NCBI GenBank assembly: GCA_002391105.1
Contig: DGRT01000176.1
Span: 14,642-30,863, forward strand
Direction: 5' to 3'
DNA from: Lachnospiraceae bacterium UBA4381
GTDB taxonomy: Bacteria > Bacillota > Clostridia > Lachnospirales > Lachnospiraceae
Length of the DNA: 16,222 nt
The position numbers were made by a program, and so were the translations under genes. The notes beneath the pieces were generated by a model. That model was not told the origin of the DNA. It made no database searches and saw nothing but the letters and a program-made list of their open reading frames with translations. This document shows positions 14,561-16,222 of the stretch, piece by piece. Numbering within the stretch: position 1 is the stretch's first letter; each line of letters opens with the position of its first letter.

Positions 14561-16060
14561 TTACTGTCCAAGAATTCTTACAGCCTTAACAGGTGTACTA
14601 TAGTTATAAGCAGATATCTTTATACCATCTCTTGAGCTTGCTGCGTGTACTATAGAACCACCACCGATATAGATGGCAACATGTCCGATTCCACCACCGT
14701 TGCTGTAGAAGCAAAGGTCACCAGGCTGCAGATCTGAAAGACTTACTTCTGTACCATAATTTGACTGCATTGCAGCATTATGTGGAAGTGAATATCCATA
14801 CTGTGCATAAATGGTAAGTACGAAACCTGAGCAGTCAGCTCCGTTTGTAAGGCTTGTACCACCCCATACATAAGGATTTCCTACGAACTGACAAGCATAA
14901 TTTGCAAGATCAACACCAGTCTGTCCTGCAGGTGCTGCATAAGATACAGGCGCCTCTGTCGGAGCTTCTGTAGGAGCTTCCGTTACAGGCTCCGGTTCAG
15001 AATATTCCTGCTGCTGTTCCATAGTCTGTGTAGCATCTGCTACCGGCTGCTGCTCTGCAACTGGCTGCTGTTCTGCAACCTGCTGCTGCTCTGCCGGCTG
15101 CTGTGTCTGAGTCTGCTGTGTCTGTGAAGTATCAGCAACCTGTGTCTGAGTCTGTGTCTGAACCTGAGCTGCCTTAGCTGCTTCTTCCTGCTGTGCAAGA
15201 TACTCAAGCCATGCTCTGTCAGCCTCTTCCTTAGCCTTGCGGTCCATCTCAGCCTGCTCTTCAACAGATACTGCCTTTGTTGTTTCAAATACGAGATCTA
15301 CGTAATCATTCTTTACGAAACCTCTTACATCATCATGAATAAGAACCTCTGTCCATTCATCGCTTACGCTATATACATAGTAATCTTCGCCTTCAGGTAT
15401 AAGAGTTACTACTTCACTATCCTCGTCCTTTGTTTCACGAACCTTAAGCGTTGTTGTATTAACGGTAGCTCTTCTTGTTATTCCGTTATTCTCACACCAT
15501 ACACCTGCGTCATCTCCGTATGCAAGATACATACTTGCTACATAACCTTCGCAGGTACCTGACTTAATCTTGGTCCAGTCACCATTTACCTCATCAACGA
15601 GACATATACCGCCTCTCTCGATAACGCCGATTACCTCTGCATCTGTACTGGATGCTGTTCTGATATTAACCTTTGACTCTGCTGTACATACAGCTCTGTC
15701 CTGGAACTGTGTATATTTCTCAGCCTTTGTGAGCTCTTCTGCAAGAGCCACACCATCGGTTTCAGAAGCATCTGTTACGGAAGCATCTGTTTCAGATGCA
15801 TCTGTATCTGAACCTTCTTCAACAACCTCCTCTGTCTCCGGCTCCTCCTGAATATCCTTTACAGATACAGCCCCATTTGTAAGATCTGAGATAGGATCCT
15901 CTGAAGAATTCTCTACTATATACTCTCCAACCTTATTCGCAATTCCTACATTTGAAGAGTCATAAGAATCATTTTCTGCAAAAATGTTTACGTTTGCCAC
16001 TGAGAAAAGCATGCCGGCAACTAGACAGGCCGATAAAACTCTCTTTGATGGTTTATACAT
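14561..16060 (-). CDS. Secreted SH3 - NlpC/P60 cell-wall peptidase
   Basis: Exported peptidoglycan hydrolase, expected to cut gamma-D-Glu-diamino acid or related stem-peptide bonds in cell-wall growth or separation. It has a signal peptide (about 1-28: basic start, hydrophobic core, cleavage probably near IFA-EN), an acidic segment with Asp-Ala-Ser/Thr repeats (about 85-102), two bacterial SH3 domains (about 125-182 and 199-256; NIRT and LKVRET motifs) that likely bind the wall, a charged helix (265-298), a Gln/Thr/Pro-rich linker (299-372, including EAPT repeats), and a C-terminal NlpC/P60 domain (about 382-499). The catalytic Cys410 (ADCSGF), His460 (GHVAIYIG) and third polar residue His472 (IVHAAS) are all present. 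An AGGAGG lies seven bases before the ATG. It is monocistronic by its own promoter and terminator. Note that cysteines are unusually frequent for a secreted protein. Confidence 0.94.
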   Translation of the reverse strand: MYKPSKRVLSACLVAGMLFSVANVNIFAENDSYDSSNVGIANKVGEYIVENSSEDPISDLTNGAVSVKDIQEEPETEEVVEEGSDTDASETDASVTDASETDGVALAEELTKAEKYTQFQDRAVCTAESKVNIRTASSTDAEVIGVIERGGICLVDEVNGDWTKIKSGTCEGYVASMYLAYGDDAGVWCENNGITRRATVNTTTLKVRETKDEDSEVVTLIPEGEDYYVYSVSDEWTEVLIHDDVRGFVKNDYVDLVFETTKAVSVEEQAEMDRKAKEEADRAWLEYLAQQEEAAKAAQVQTQTQTQVADTSQTQQTQTQQPAEQQQVAEQQPVAEQQPVADATQTMEQQQEYSEPEPVTEAPTEAPTEAPVSYAAPAGQTGVDLANYACQFVGNPYVWGGTSLTNGADCSGFVLTIYAQYGYSLPHNAAMQSNYGTEVSLSDLQPGDLCFYSNGGGIGHVAIYIGGGSIVHAASSRDGIKISAYNYSTPVKAVRILGQ

Positions 16061-16084
16061 TATGTAACCTCCTAAGCTTTAACC

Positions 16085-16104
16085 AAACACAATATGTTGT
16101 GTTT
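16085..16104 (-). promoter_or_regulatory. Perfect 8-bp dyad in the NlpC/P60 leader
   Basis: Arms AAACACAA and TTGTGTTT around a TATG loop lie in the predicted 5' leader, 11 bp upstream of the ribosome site. It may be an RNA hairpin or a protein-binding site. It has no T-tract, so it is not a terminator. Confidence 0.45.
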
Positions 16105-16105
16105 T

Positions 16106-16122
16106 GTTACATTTTTTTTACA
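16106..16122 (-). promoter_or_regulatory. WalR-box-like direct repeat, perfect match
   Basis: On the minus strand TGTAAA, five A, then TGTAAC fits the Bacillus WalR (YycF) consensus TGTWAH-N5-TGTWAH exactly. It lies about 30-46 bp downstream of the predicted transcription start of a cell-wall hydrolase gene, a class of gene that WalR controls. Downstream sites are usually repressive in Bacillus. The A-rich spacer raises the chance of a random match. Confidence 0.45.
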
Positions 16123-16136
16123 TTTCAGACTAATTT

Positions 16137-16153
16137 GTTACAAATTTGTTACG
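16137..16153 (-). promoter_or_regulatory. Second WalR-box-like direct repeat
   Basis: On the minus strand CGTAAC, five bases AAATT, then TGTAAC matches the WalR consensus except for the first base. It covers the predicted transcription start (about 16152) and touches the dyad over the -10 box. Confidence 0.4.
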
Positions 16154-16169
16154 GTGTTATAATAACACC
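16153..16169. promoter_or_regulatory. 17-bp perfect dyad covering the -10 box
   Basis: GGTGTTAT and ATAACACC flank a single central base, and the dyad contains the whole -10 box of the NlpC/P60 promoter. This position suits an operator for a dimeric repressor. The regulator is not in the window. Confidence 0.45.
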
Positions 16170-16187
16170 AATGCATTTTATTGTCAA
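16159..16187 (-). promoter_or_regulatory. Sigma-A promoter of the NlpC/P60 gene
   Basis: On the minus strand a consensus TTGACA (16182-16187) and TATTAT (16159-16164, one mismatch) are 17 bp apart. The predicted start near 16152 gives a leader of about 92 nt ending in AGGAGG. Confidence 0.8.
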
Positions 16188-16222
16188 CCAAATTATGTAT
16201 CTTAACTTCCAGTGAGGATTAA

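Noticed and set aside
14992..15170. CAG/CTG-rich tract in the hydrolase gene as a possible separate repeat element
   Set aside because: It encodes the in-frame Gln/Thr/Pro linker between wall-binding and catalytic domains, a usual feature of such enzymes.

Overview
The window reads as about 16 kb of chromosome from a low-to-moderate GC anaerobic Firmicute, most likely a gut Lachnospiraceae (Coprococcus/Butyrivibrio/Roseburia-like). This rests on gene style only: Clostridia-type Tad proteins, a YfhO membrane protein, a MepA-like MATE transporter, an SH3-NlpC/P60 hydrolase and strong AGGAGG ribosome sites. No rRNA or marker gene is present. Every supported gene lies on the minus strand, so transcription runs from high to low coordinates. 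I see no tRNA, rRNA, CRISPR array, insertion sequence or prophage.

In order of transcription: (1) 14561-16060 is a secreted NlpC/P60 cell-wall hydrolase with its own near-consensus promoter, two WalR-box-like repeats and a terminator. (2) 6342-14467 holds cca, a CbxX/SpoVK-type AAA+ ATPase (cca stop overlaps its start as TGATG), a MATE transporter, a eukaryotic-type hisA and a large YfhO-family membrane protein. All point the same way with gaps of at most about 110 bp, so they probably form one operon; a good promoter sits just ahead of cca. (3) 4417-6180 is an orphan hybrid histidine kinase closed by a clear terminator. (4) 3719-4416 has no intact gene but holds two short coding-like remnants; the second looks like a small CxxC protein put out of frame by one base in an A-run, and it has its own terminator. 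(5) 29-3718 is the front part of a Tad/Flp pilus locus (TadZ/CpaE, TadA/CpaF, TadB), cut by the window edge before TadC, pilins and prepilin peptidase.

The Tad genes should act together: TadZ places the machine at a pole, TadA powers it and TadB is the inner-membrane platform. Their spacers are unusual. The tadZ-tadA gap is an imperfect purine-rich repeat array, tadA ends in about 17 tandem four-residue units, and the tadB 3' end with its stop codon is duplicated in tandem. A second repeat-expanded tail is found on the YfhO protein.

I did not find a convincing new multi-gene system. The best leads are the WalR-like sites and -10 dyad on the NlpC/P60 promoter, the broken CxxC small gene, the repeat expansions in the Tad locus, the terminator hairpin that doubles as the 5' end of the cca message, and the eukaryotic-type HisA placed away from other his genes.
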